Source of the DNA: Thoreauomyces humboldtii
Lineage: Eukaryota; Chytridiomycota; Chytridiomycetes; Spizellomycetales; Powellomycetaceae
DNA: 10,392 nt
Assembly (NCBI GenBank): GCA_027596035.1
Contig: JADGJA010000808.1
Span: forward strand, 1 to 10,392
Direction: 5' to 3'
Both the position numbers and the translations under genes were made by a program. The notes below the pieces were generated by a model. That model was given only the letters and a program-made list of their open reading frames with translations, was not told where the DNA came from and ran no database searches. Position 1 is the first letter of the stretch, and every line of letters begins with the position of its first letter. This document shows, piece after piece, positions 1-7,093 of this stretch.

Positions 1-62
1 GCCGCTCTACCCTCTGCGTTCCTTCTAGTTTGTCCCGCGACCTGCTTTTTGTCATGTGTTCG

Positions 63-1361
63 TTATTGCGGTACGGCGCCAAACTTGTCAGTCCCCCTCC
101 CGAGGGTGGCAGCGATGCTGGCCGCTGAGGACCGCACGTCCCCGTTGGACCGATGACGATGCGGTGCCTGGGGAAGAAGATCGCCGTCGATGGGTTCTTC
201 GCCCCTCTGCTCTCCGCGCTCGTCGAGGATATCGACAATGTGCTGAGTGAGGAGGTCGATGGCGACGACGTTGTCCTGACCCCGAGGAATGATCACGTCG
301 GCGAACTTCTTGGACTGCGGAAAAAAAAAAAAAAAAAAACACACATATCAGACGATGGGTACGTGGTTCGGCGCGGGGCCCAAGCATGTACCGGTAAGAT
401 GAAGTCCTCGAAGGAAGGCTTGACGAACTTGATGTAGGAGTGAAGAACGGCCTCCAGTTTCTTTTCGAACCTGACCTCGGTGTCGCGTACGACTGCCAGC
501 AACAGACGGGTCAGCGTTTCGTTCCAACCCAACGGGATGACGCGTCGCTGTCCGACCTCACCTTGCCGTGCAAGGCGCACATCGCTATCCACGTCGACAA
601 ACACCCTCAGGTTGAGGGCGTCCCGCACCCTGCGCTTGTAGAGCATGAAGATGCCCGAGAAGATGACCACGTCGGGTCGGTCGATGTGGACGGGGTCGGG
701 CAGCCTGAGGAAGGGCAAGCGTTGGGTCTCCCATTTTGCTTTACGGATGATCGATGTGTGCATCATGTGTTACCTTTTGCTGTTGTGAAAGTCGTACTGA
801 GGGATCTTGACGGGCCGGCCGTGAAGGATATCCTCCAGACACTCTTCGAGGAGCTGGAAGTCGACCGCGTTCGGGTGGTCTAGCGAAAGGCCAGAAAAGA
901 CGCAACAACGCCAGACAAGCACGATGAGCGCTGTTGTCTCCGAAAAGAGACATCATGACCCCGGGACGACGCACCAAAGTTGTAATCCCCGGCCCGAGCC
1001 GCCTCGAGATCCGCGCCCGAAAGTTCCCGGTAAAAGTCTTCCATCCTGCGAAGGGGAGACAAGTACGATACGAGGTCAGAGGGGGGGGAAAAAACAACCG
1101 GAGGAAGAGTTCGAAGCGTTGCTTCGCGACATCGGGAGGACAGCCCTACTTGATGAGGACGACCTTGACGCCGATGCTCTGATCCCTCTCCAGCAACCTG
1201 TCCATGATCATCTGGCACACCGTCTTCTTCCCGCTGGATCCACCCCCGGCCACGCCGATGACGAAGGGAGATCCGCGCTCGTCGGGGTTGAGGGGCAGCA
1301 GAGACGTGTCGTTCAGGGACGTGGACGAGGAGGACGTCTCGAGCGTGCCGACCCGCTCCAT
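63..1361 (-). CDS. URK1: Uridine kinase (uridine/cytidine kinase family), six exons, atypical active site
   Basis: Spliced model: complement of 63-314, 392-492, 562-704, 774-879, 975-1045 and 1150-1361, giving 294 aa. Five GT-AG introns of 69-104 nt all preserve frame. The ATG at 1361 is the first before the P-loop domain. Family members phosphorylate uridine and cytidine in cytosolic pyrimidine salvage. Visible landmarks are a Walker A region at residues 39-47 (GGGSSGKKT), DFYREL at 74-79, [11 protein letters not shown] around 92-101, [12 protein letters not shown] at 165-176, [12 protein letters not shown] at 200-211 and [11 protein letters not shown] at 216-226. The length is near the short animal UCKs; no UPRT-like second domain as in UCKL or yeast Urk1 is present. 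Odd points: the residue after the Walker lysine is Lys, QDSFYR is replaced by MEDFYR, EGI by SGI (145-148) and ERGRDLE by VRFEKKLE. The tail after 240 is unconserved. Family call is secure; catalytic competence is not. Confidence 0.88.
315..391 (-). other. Uridine kinase intron 5 with a 19-T tract beside the 3' splice site
   Basis: This 77-nt intron runs from a gtacat donor to a ccgcag acceptor. An uninterrupted run of 19 T (read as A at 321-339 on the plus strand) lies just before the acceptor and forms an extreme polypyrimidine tract. Exon joining CCG|TCC restores the conserved [14 protein letters not shown] stretch, so the splice is well supported. Confidence 0.85.
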
Positions 1362-1933
1362 CGTGGGTGGGTCTGGAAGATGGGATATGATGTCGCGGTC
1401 AGGAGCAGAAAGAAAGATGAGCACAGGAAAGGCCAAGAGAGGTCTGCGTCTTTGGTACGATGCAGGGGATTCCGACCTGAGAGAGGCTTCGAGTCCATTG
1501 AGAATCGACCGAGGCTGGAGAGGCTGGACTGTGAGCTTGATCGGGACGAGTTCCGCGACGAGGAGGCCGAGTGACCGAGGTGAGCAAAGAAGCGCTTGAC
1601 CGAGGACGGCATGGGGTAACGAGGTCCACAGTACTATAATCAATAGGCGTGACCACCAGCCCAAGCCAGTGCTGGGTGAGTGAGACGAAAGTGCGAGAGA
1701 GACGTTCGCGCAAAACGAGTGGCTGTGCATGTGATCGATGGCTGGGAACCTCATTCACTTTGATGCAGTACCATCGCTTCACAACTCGCAGAAGCAATCA
1801 AGGACGTTGTCCCACATTCAGGAGTATATACAGTATGTACAGTAAGGTTCTGATTTTTATACAAGAGGTAGCTACAGAAGCTATTTACAAAAGGAGTTGG
1901 GAAGGAGGAGGTGCACAGAAAAGGGGGATTACT
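1362..1933. other. Intergenic: uridine kinase promoter and 3' flank of the secreted-protein gene
   Basis: No convincing gene lies in these 572 bp. Open frames here lack starts or homology and are upstream continuations of the kinase exon-1 frame or shadows. The part next to 1361 must hold the kinase promoter and 5' leader, but I see no clear TATA box; an AT-rich patch near 1634-1648 is the only candidate. The part next to 1934 is AT-richer and holds the 3' end-processing signals of the neighbouring minus-strand gene. Confidence 0.6.
1825..1879 (-). promoter_or_regulatory. Cluster of three UGUANAUA motifs in the 3' flank of the Egh16-like gene
   Basis: Read on the minus strand, TGTAAATA (1879-1872), TGTACATA (1841-1834) and TGTATATA (1832-1825) follow the stop codon at 1936-1934 by about 55, 93 and 102 nt. 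All fit UGUANAUA, the consensus of Pumilio/Puf3-type RNA-binding proteins. TATATA and TACATA are also efficiency elements of yeast-type polyadenylation, so 3'-end formation is an equally reasonable role. The motifs are seen directly; their function is inferred. Confidence 0.5.
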
Positions 1934-2893
1934 CTACTGGAAGTCAGAGTCGCCGGTGTTAGCAGCATCAGAGTCGGCATCGTCGGGGTTGGCACCACCG
2001 TCAGCGCCACTGGTGGTGGCATCGGTCGAGTCAGTAGAAGTCGTGGCAGTGGTGGCCGCAGAATCGGCGGCGGTGGTGGAGGTCGGCACGGAGGCGGCAG
2101 CTCCCGAGTCGGTGGTCCCTGCACCCGTAGTGGTGTCGGCAGCTCCTGCATCGGTACCGGTAGCGGTTCCGGCATCTCCTGCGTCGGTGGCAGCAGCGGC
2201 AGCCTTCGTCTTGGCTGCCTTTCCTGCCTTTCCTGCCTTTGCTGCTTTGCCGGCCTTACCGGCCTTGGCTGCCTTGGCTCCAGCTGCCTTGGCGCCCTTG
2301 GCTTTCGCTGCTTTTCCAGCGCCGGCCGCACCTCCGGCCGCAGCACCTCCTGCCTTCTTGCCCTTCTTGCCCTTAGCCGCTGTCGCGGCGGCAGCCGGCG
2401 CGGTGGGTACCACGCTTGCGCCCGTGGTGCTCAGACTGACCAGAGCGCAGGATCCGAAGCCCTTGGTGCCGGCTTGCCTGACCATCATCATGCACCCGGT
2501 CGGGGGGCAGGTCAGATCGGCAGGGACCGTGAAGGTCAGGGGATGCGCGGCGCCGGTCGTGCCAGCGACCGCGATCTTGTTGTTGCCGGGGACCTGAGTG
2601 GTGATGTCGGCCGTGGAGGTGAAGCTCGTGCCTGCGCCCGTGGTGTCGAATGCGACCTGCAGAGGTCCAGCGCCGTCCCCGTTGAGGATGAACCACTGCA
2701 TGGTTGCGCTCTGTCCGGGTGCAAGGGACGCCGACGCTGCAGAGAGGGCTCCGGCCGTGGCTCCGCCAGCGCCGCAGTTGCTGCCGATCTGTGCGAACTT
2801 GGCCGAAGCAGGCGCGGGGTCTTGAAGGCGACCGTGCGCTGAAACGAGGGCTGCCGAAGCGAGCAGAACAGCCGCGGAGGATGAGAAGTGCAT
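1934..2893 (-). CDS. Secreted Egh16/GAS-like family protein with Lys/Ala-rich and Asp/Thr-rich tails
   Basis: Single exon, 319 aa. Residues 1-19 form a signal peptide with a hydrophobic core and a V-S-A cleavage site, leaving His20 (HGRLQDP) as probable first mature residue. Residues 20-155 match the Egh16-like pattern as I remember it: LNGDGAGP (70-77), a QVPGNN segment (100-105), HPLTFTVPADLTC (117-129) and C134...GFGSC149, with four cysteines (40, 129, 134, 149). Members in plant-pathogenic ascomycetes (gEgh16, MAS/GAS proteins) are secreted and often appressorium-associated. A cationic A/K/G-rich block (174-230, 18 Lys, no acids) follows, then an Ala/Thr/Asp-rich tail to 319 with about 15 Asp and no Lys or Arg. 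No GPI signal is seen. Alternatives include another small His-first secreted family such as LPMO-like X325. Family call is fairly good; molecular function is unknown. Confidence 0.75.
   Translation of the reverse strand: MHFSSSAAVLLASAALVSAHGRLQDPAPASAKFAQIGSNCGAGGATAGALSAASASLAPGQSATMQWFILNGDGAGPLQVAFDTTGAGTSFTSTADITTQVPGNNKIAVAGTTGAAHPLTFTVPADLTCPPTGCMMMVRQAGTKGFGSCALVSLSTTGASVVPTAPAAAATAAKGKKGKKAGGAAAGGAAGAGKAAKAKGAKAAGAKAAKAGKAGKAAKAGKAGKAAKTKAAAAATDAGDAGTATGTDAGAADTTTGAGTTDSGAAASVPTSTTAADSAATTATTSTDSTDATTSGADGGANPDDADSDAANTGDSDFQ
2216..2372 (-). repeat. Lys/Ala/Gly-rich low-complexity coding repeat (histone-H1-like)
   Basis: This stretch encodes residues 174-230 of the secreted protein. 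It contains two exact copies of the nonapeptide AAKAGKAGK (residues 208-216 and 217-225) and looser GAKAA/GKAAK units around them. The two 27-nt copies (2246-2272 and 2219-2245) differ at six third-codon positions and nowhere else. Confidence 0.8.
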
Positions 2894-3012
2894 GTTGGAG
2901 GGGTGGTTGATGGGAAGGGAGGCGGAAGCAGGAGTAAGGAGAAGGGGAGAGCGGAGAAGGTTGGGTGGTGTTGTGTTGACTGATTGGGGAAAGTCCCTGG
3001 TCGATGCCAGTT

Positions 3013-3018
3013 CTTATA
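3013..3018 (-). promoter_or_regulatory. TATA box of the secreted-protein gene
   Basis: The minus strand reads CCTATAAGAA here, about 120 nt upstream of the ATG at 2893. A pyrimidine-rich stretch (roughly 2911-2960 in minus sense) separates it from the start codon, the usual TATA plus CT-tract layout of strongly expressed fungal genes. An inverted repeat lies just upstream at 3035-3054. Confidence 0.5.
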
Positions 3019-3034
3019 GGTCATGGCAACCTGC

Positions 3035-3054
3035 TGCGCGAGTATCACCGCGCA
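3035..3054. promoter_or_regulatory. Inverted repeat TGCGCG-N8-CGCGCA upstream of the TATA box
   Basis: Perfect 6-bp arms at 3035-3040 and 3049-3054 flank an 8-bp spacer, about 17 bp upstream of the TATA box. The position suits a site for a dimeric regulator, but no known factor is identified. Confidence 0.3.
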
Positions 3055-3451
3055 AGACGCGCACACACATTTCGCTGTCCACTTTTTCCTGGACGAAGGT
3101 TTTGGAAACCTGAAACACCGTAGCAAATTTACTTTGAAACCCATTTCAATTTGAGCAGATGCATCCCAGGCGTCAAACGTCCCCAAGCACTTTCCAGAGG
3201 GTGGCGCGAATGGTTGTTAAACTGCGCTGTTGGGATCATTCCGCGCAGCAAGTGAAGCTGTCCAAAGAGTTGCCCGCGAAGCATCGAGCCTCGCAAAGCC
3301 TGCCCTGCACCCTGCAGCGAAGGTTTCAAGCTCCCCTTCCAAAATTCCGGTTAGTACTCTTTTCAGATTGAGCCCGACGCCGGATATCCACCACGGTATC
3401 CGTACGCTGAACGGACGACTCTTTGGGACCCGCTTGCCTTAGCGTACCAAA

Positions 3452-3461
3452 CCACGCGTGG
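3452..3461. promoter_or_regulatory. Palindrome CCACGCGTGG containing an MCB-like ACGCGT core
   Basis: A perfect 10-bp palindrome about 370 bp upstream of the methyltransferase ATG. ACGCGT is the MluI cell-cycle box bound by MBF (Mbp1-Swi6) in ascomycete yeasts. A single copy is weak evidence of function. Confidence 0.25.
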
Positions 3462-3832
3462 ATACACGTTTGACATCAGATAGAGAGACGGGTATGGCAT
3501 TACAGCGAGCTTCATGTGTAGGGACAGCTAGCGCTACCATCAGTACTGCCTTTGGCGTCGGATGTCGTACTGGCAGTCCGATCAGCCGGACATTATCTCG
3601 TATTCCGAACTCACGCGGTCATGGCTGTATCCAAAGGATCATATCTGCAATATACTGGGAAGATGCAGGGACGTCCTTTGGGCAGTCCGGCGATGCCGGT
3701 AGATTTTTTGGCACCGGTATTACGGTAACGTAAGGCTGTTGTGCTCCAGAGGGGCTCCGCCGCTCCAAAAAAGATGACACCGCGCCGATCTGCACAACTT
3801 GGAACTCGAGACTTCCTAGTAGCTTCCTAAGA

Positions 3833-5207
3833 ATGTTCAACGACCCAGCCGAGACCGAAGCAGAGATCCAACACTTTGACAATGTCGTTCGCGCCTTCCA
3901 GCAATACCGGCTGCACTCCTTGACGTCGCTGGCCAAGAAGCGTAGGGACGTTCAGTCCATGTCCTCTGAACATCTTGCGCTCGTCGGCGGAACTCTCAGT
4001 TCTAAACTGGCTTCAGCCGAGTTCTGTGTCAATCATAACGCCGAGGTCATCGCTACCATGCTGCATGACCAGGACTTTGAGACTGTAAGAGAAGGCAGCG
4101 TCAGGGAGAGCGATATGGACAAGGTCAAGACGTAGGTCTCAAGCAAACTGTTGCGATATCGACGTCCGAGAACGTCAACTGATCGGGCGTGCGTCTCGGT
4201 CATTACAGAACCTTGAGACAATTTGCAAGGGATTGGTCTGACATGGTAAGTCATAGGCTTCATTTAAAGTTCCGGATGCCTTTGCTGATCTCGTCTCTCA
4301 CAGGGAAGGAAGGAAAGGGAAGAAGCTTACGACCCGATTTTGCTTGAGCTCGAGACTCGTTTTCCCAACCTCTCGACGGAGGAGAGGGGAGCCTTGCGTG
4401 TACTGGTGCCTGGGGCAGGGCTTGGACGGTTGGCATTTGACATTGTGAAAAAAGGCTTCTCCTGCCAAGGTAATCTTGATGGTGGCAGAGGTTGTCTTTG
4501 CCCTTCGACAACCGTTGACTGGACGATCTCCACCAGGAAATGAGTTTTCCTTTTTCATGCTGCTTGCCTCGAACTTCATTCTCAACCGTGCTAAAAAACG
4601 CCAAGAGTTTGAGGTCTATCCATGGATCCACTCGTTCTCAAACCACCTCTCAACCATTGCGCAATTTCAATCGGCACATATACCCGATGTGGTGCCTGGT
4701 GGAATACCAAAGACAGCAGACTTCTCTATGGTCGCGGGCGACTTCTTAGCGGTGGGTTGTCTGGCATTATTCGCAGCGACTGGTACGATATTCTCATACC
4801 AGAAGTATGCAGATCTACAATTCGCCGGACAACGAAGGGGCATGGGATGTCATTGTCACTTGCTTCTTTGTCGACACGGCAAAGAACATTCTTGAATATG
4901 TCGACACGATCCATCATGCATTGAAATCTACAGGGCTTTGGATAAATATCGGTCCTCTGCTTTACCACTGGGAAGGAATGGAATCTCATATGTCAATTGA
5001 ACTCACACTTCAAGAATTCAAGGATCTCGTCGTGGCCAAGGGGTTTAGACTTGAGGTTAGTTGCAAGTATGTTCCAAAATTTCATGTTTGATCGCTAACA
5101 GTCAATCGCAGAACGAGCGGAACATTGCCACAACCTACACTTCCAACCCAACCTCGATGCTGAAATATGTTTACGACTGTGCGTATTTTTGTGCCGTCAA
5201 AGAGTAG
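3833..5207 (+). CDS. CARNMT1: Carnosine N-methyltransferase-family protein (N2227/UPF0586), six exons
   Basis: Spliced model: 3833-4131, 4209-4245, 4304-4469, 4537-4751, 4813-5055 and 5112-5207, giving 351 aa. Five GT-AG introns of 56-77 nt all keep frame. The N-terminal helical part has the family signature (HFDNVVRAFQQYRLHSL, then CVNHNAEVI). LRQFARDWSDMGRKEREEAY spans the tiny exon 2. The SAM-binding motif is LVPGAGLGRLAFDI at 146-159, followed by QGNEFSFFM (167-175). MVAGDF (about 233-238), TCFFVDTAKNILEY (255-268) and GLWINIGPLLYHW (280-292) complete the methyltransferase core. The end ERNIATTYTSNPTSMLKYVY matches the family C terminus. Animal members methylate the imidazole of carnosine to anserine and some protein histidines using SAM. 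Fungi are not known to rely on carnosine, so the substrate here is open. All core motifs look intact; length is slightly short. It converges on the LRR gene, 150 bp away. Confidence 0.92.
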
Positions 5208-5357
5208 ACTAGAAAGGGCACGAGATAGGGCGTAATGCGAAGATAGTGTGACATTTACAAGTAGTTGCAGACAATATGACATGAAAGTGGAGAAACAGCC
5301 CTTGGAGAATCGCGGATAGACTATGAAGGAGGATGGTTCGAACACACTAACATGCGC

Positions 5358-6573
5358 TTATTCCGGCATTACTACCGATGCTTGAGAAGCCTTGGACGCC
5401 CTACCGGCTTTGATATCCGTCTTAACAGCGCGCTCTTTGTCTTGACGAGCGTAGTGGATCTGCTTCTTCGCGTTCTTATCCTTGATGGGACGCGTGCTTT
5501 CCTCCTCATCATCCGTAACTGTACGGGACGCGCTTTCCTCCCCTGTGGTCCTCCTGTCCTTCTTGCGAGATCCGACGATGCCTCGAGTGACGGCTTTGCC
5601 CGCGTCGGCTGCGTAGCGCTTGGCGACGTATCTCACGAACGTGCCGTCACCAGCCTTCCAGCGCCTTCGGAACGCGCCGAGAATAGTGTCGTTATCGAGG
5701 TCGGCGATGCGGTGTATGAACAGCCCAAACTCTGTCTGCAGGTTCTCGACCATCTGAACATCCGAGACGTTCGACTCAAGGGAGCGATCGGAGCGATTGT
5801 CGTCATCCGATGCGTCCCCGTCGGCGTAGCCTCCTTCTTCTTCCTCGGCCTCGTCGTCGGTATCATAGTAGTCCTTCCGCCATGCAGGCTCCTCCGCATT
5901 GTCTTCGCCGTTTCCGTCGCTCTCGCTGGTGGTCCCGTCGGCACCAGCGACGTCCCGGGCCGTGACATTGGCGTCGCCCACGATAATGGCCAGCTTCCCG
6001 ACGTCTGCCAGACGACGCAGGGTGGAAGGGATCTGGTTGATGGACAGCTCGGGGTTGGCTTCCAAATCGAGGACCTCCAGGTCGCTCAAGTCTGCCAGGT
6101 TGCCCCAACTGCTGATGCGATTGCCCGACAGATCCAGGTACGTCAAGCTTGGGAAGAAAGATGCAAGGCCATTGGGAACCTGCGCGAGTCGGTTCTGACC
6201 GCTGAAGGAGCCAAGGGATCAGAGGCTATCCGGCTGGCACACTGCTCAGCAAAGACCCTCCTTCCACCGACTTACAGCAGGAGTGCAGAAAGGTTCTCGA
6301 GCTTCTCTGCAGCGACGGGGAGGTTCGCGAGGTCAAGTCCCCGTAGGTTGAGGACGCCAGTCTTCCGTGCTTCCGAGATGCGTTGCCTGACAGTGGGCTG
6401 ATAAGAAAAGAATTGTTGAAGACGGCGGTTCTGGCAAGAACACAGCTGCAAGACAGTATACTCACTGTGTCCTCCTCTGCTCCGGCATTGGTCTTTTTCG
6501 AGGCTTGGAAGGTTGATTTTGTCCGAGTGTATCGGGTGCCGCCCTTGCCTGAGGTACTCGTGGAGCTGAACAT
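5358..6573 (-). CDS. Leucine-rich-repeat protein of unknown function, three exons
   Basis: Spliced model: complement of 5358-6201, 6276-6397 and 6466-6573, giving 357 aa; introns of 74 and 68 nt keep frame. The ATG at 6573 opens a Ser/Thr/Lys-rich leader (1-34). An LRR segment covers about 45-135: VLNLRGLDLANLP, LSALLLGQNRLAQVP (73-86), LTYLDLSGNRISSW (96-109) and LEVLDLEANPEL (118-129), so three to four repeats. A strongly acidic disordered stretch follows (about 169-224, including DTDDEAEEEE), then a short helical-looking patch, VENLQTEFGLFIHRIADLD (228-246), and a basic tail rich in Lys/Arg to the end. No signal peptide or membrane helix is seen. LRRs suggest protein binding; the intracellular charged tails fit a scaffold or nuclear protein, but I do not recognise the family. 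The last exon could contain a missed small intron, though no internal stop requires it. Confidence 0.8.
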
Positions 6574-7093
6574 CTGTTGTGCTATTAGCCCTGTTCGTTG
6601 TGATTAGTGGTGGGTTGGGGATGCGTTTGGAGGGGATGCCTGCGGCCGTGACTATGATGATCCTTTTGACGTCAACCCAAACCCGAGAGAAACCCTACCC
6701 CTAGACACGCCCAGACGCGCCTTCGAGCTGAGCGACTTCCCACCGAACCCCCCATTCCTCTCGGCATTCCTGGCACGTTGGGTCCGTACGCACTTCTGAA
6801 CCGTTCGTGCTCATCCGAGGACCGCACTTGCGCTCAGTCAGCCTACCATCGGAATTGACAAGACGTTGGGTCCACGCCCCCTCTCTCCGAAGGACGGTGC
6901 GGGAAGGGACGCGTTCGGGGCCTTCCCGAGAAAGGAACCTTTCTGGACTCCCTCCCCCTCCTCCACCACCACCACCTTCGACGTCAACATCAACCGCTCT
7001 CCACCTCTCCAGCCTGTTCGAAGATCATCGGTGAAGGCGCTCTTCACGATCCCGCAACCGCCGCCGATAACCACGCAGACTAGAAGTCAAAGA
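6574..7093. other. Divergent promoter region between the LRR gene and SAC1 (520 bp)
   Basis: No gene is seen. The region has a perfect CRE palindrome at 6667-6674, a second GACGTCA half-matching site at 6980-6986, a single AAACCCTA telobox-like octamer at 6690-6697, a pyrimidine-rich tract from about 6940 to 6978 and a short (CCA)4 run at 6963-6976. The CT-rich part lies just upstream of SAC1 and probably belongs to its promoter or 5' leader. There is no obvious TATA box for either gene. Confidence 0.6.
6667..6674. promoter_or_regulatory. CRE palindrome TGACGTCA
   Basis: A perfect 8-bp ATF/CREB-type bZIP site, 94 bp upstream of the LRR gene start and 420 bp upstream of SAC1. A related CGACGTCA sits at 6979-6986, nearer SAC1. 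The sequence match is exact; binding in this organism is inferred. Confidence 0.4.

Larger units (their letters stand above)
2894..3832. other. Divergent intergenic region (939 bp)
   Basis: This separates the secreted-protein gene (minus) from the methyltransferase gene (plus) and must hold both promoters. It contains the TATA box and inverted repeat above, a dyad GGTTT-TGG-AAACC at 3098-3110, the 10-bp palindrome CCACGCGTGG at 3452-3461 and a small hairpin TTACG-GTAA-CGTAA at 3720-3733. Short open frames at 3159-3371, 3458-3733 and 3532-3702 show no recognisable family or coding character. I see no RNA gene or mobile element. Confidence 0.6.

Noticed and set aside
1934..2373. Possible histone H1 gene from the AKAGKAGKAAK tail
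   Set aside because: The same frame begins with a signal peptide and a cysteine-paired Egh16-like domain, and there is no winged-helix globular domain.
1649..2842. Long plus-strand open frames (397 aa and, at 1911-2597, 228 aa) across the secreted-protein gene
   Set aside because: They are antisense shadows of the GC-rich repetitive minus-strand gene. Their Gly/Ser/Arg- or Ala/Val/Pro-rich translations mirror its codons, and they lack signal peptide, motifs or family resemblance.
3532..3702. Open frame of 56 codons rich in Trp, Tyr and Arg in the divergent intergenic region
   Set aside because: It follows a stop, has only an internal Met and no family match, and no splice sites link it to a neighbour. 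Chance is the simpler reading.
3159..3733. Two other small plus-strand open frames (70 and 91 aa)
   Set aside because: No homology, no clear coding character, and located where the methyltransferase promoter must lie.
5334..5345. GGTTCGAAC resembling a tRNA T-arm
   Set aside because: No matching acceptor, D-arm or anticodon stem around it on either strand.
6690..6697. Telomere-like AAACCCTA
   Set aside because: A single copy with no tandem array; not evidence of a telomere, and weak as a telobox.
6866..7093. In-frame upstream extension of SAC1 by 76 residues
   Set aside because: It starts with TTG, not ATG; its content is Pro/Ser/Thr-rich leader sequence, and SAC1 homologs begin close to the ATG at 7094.
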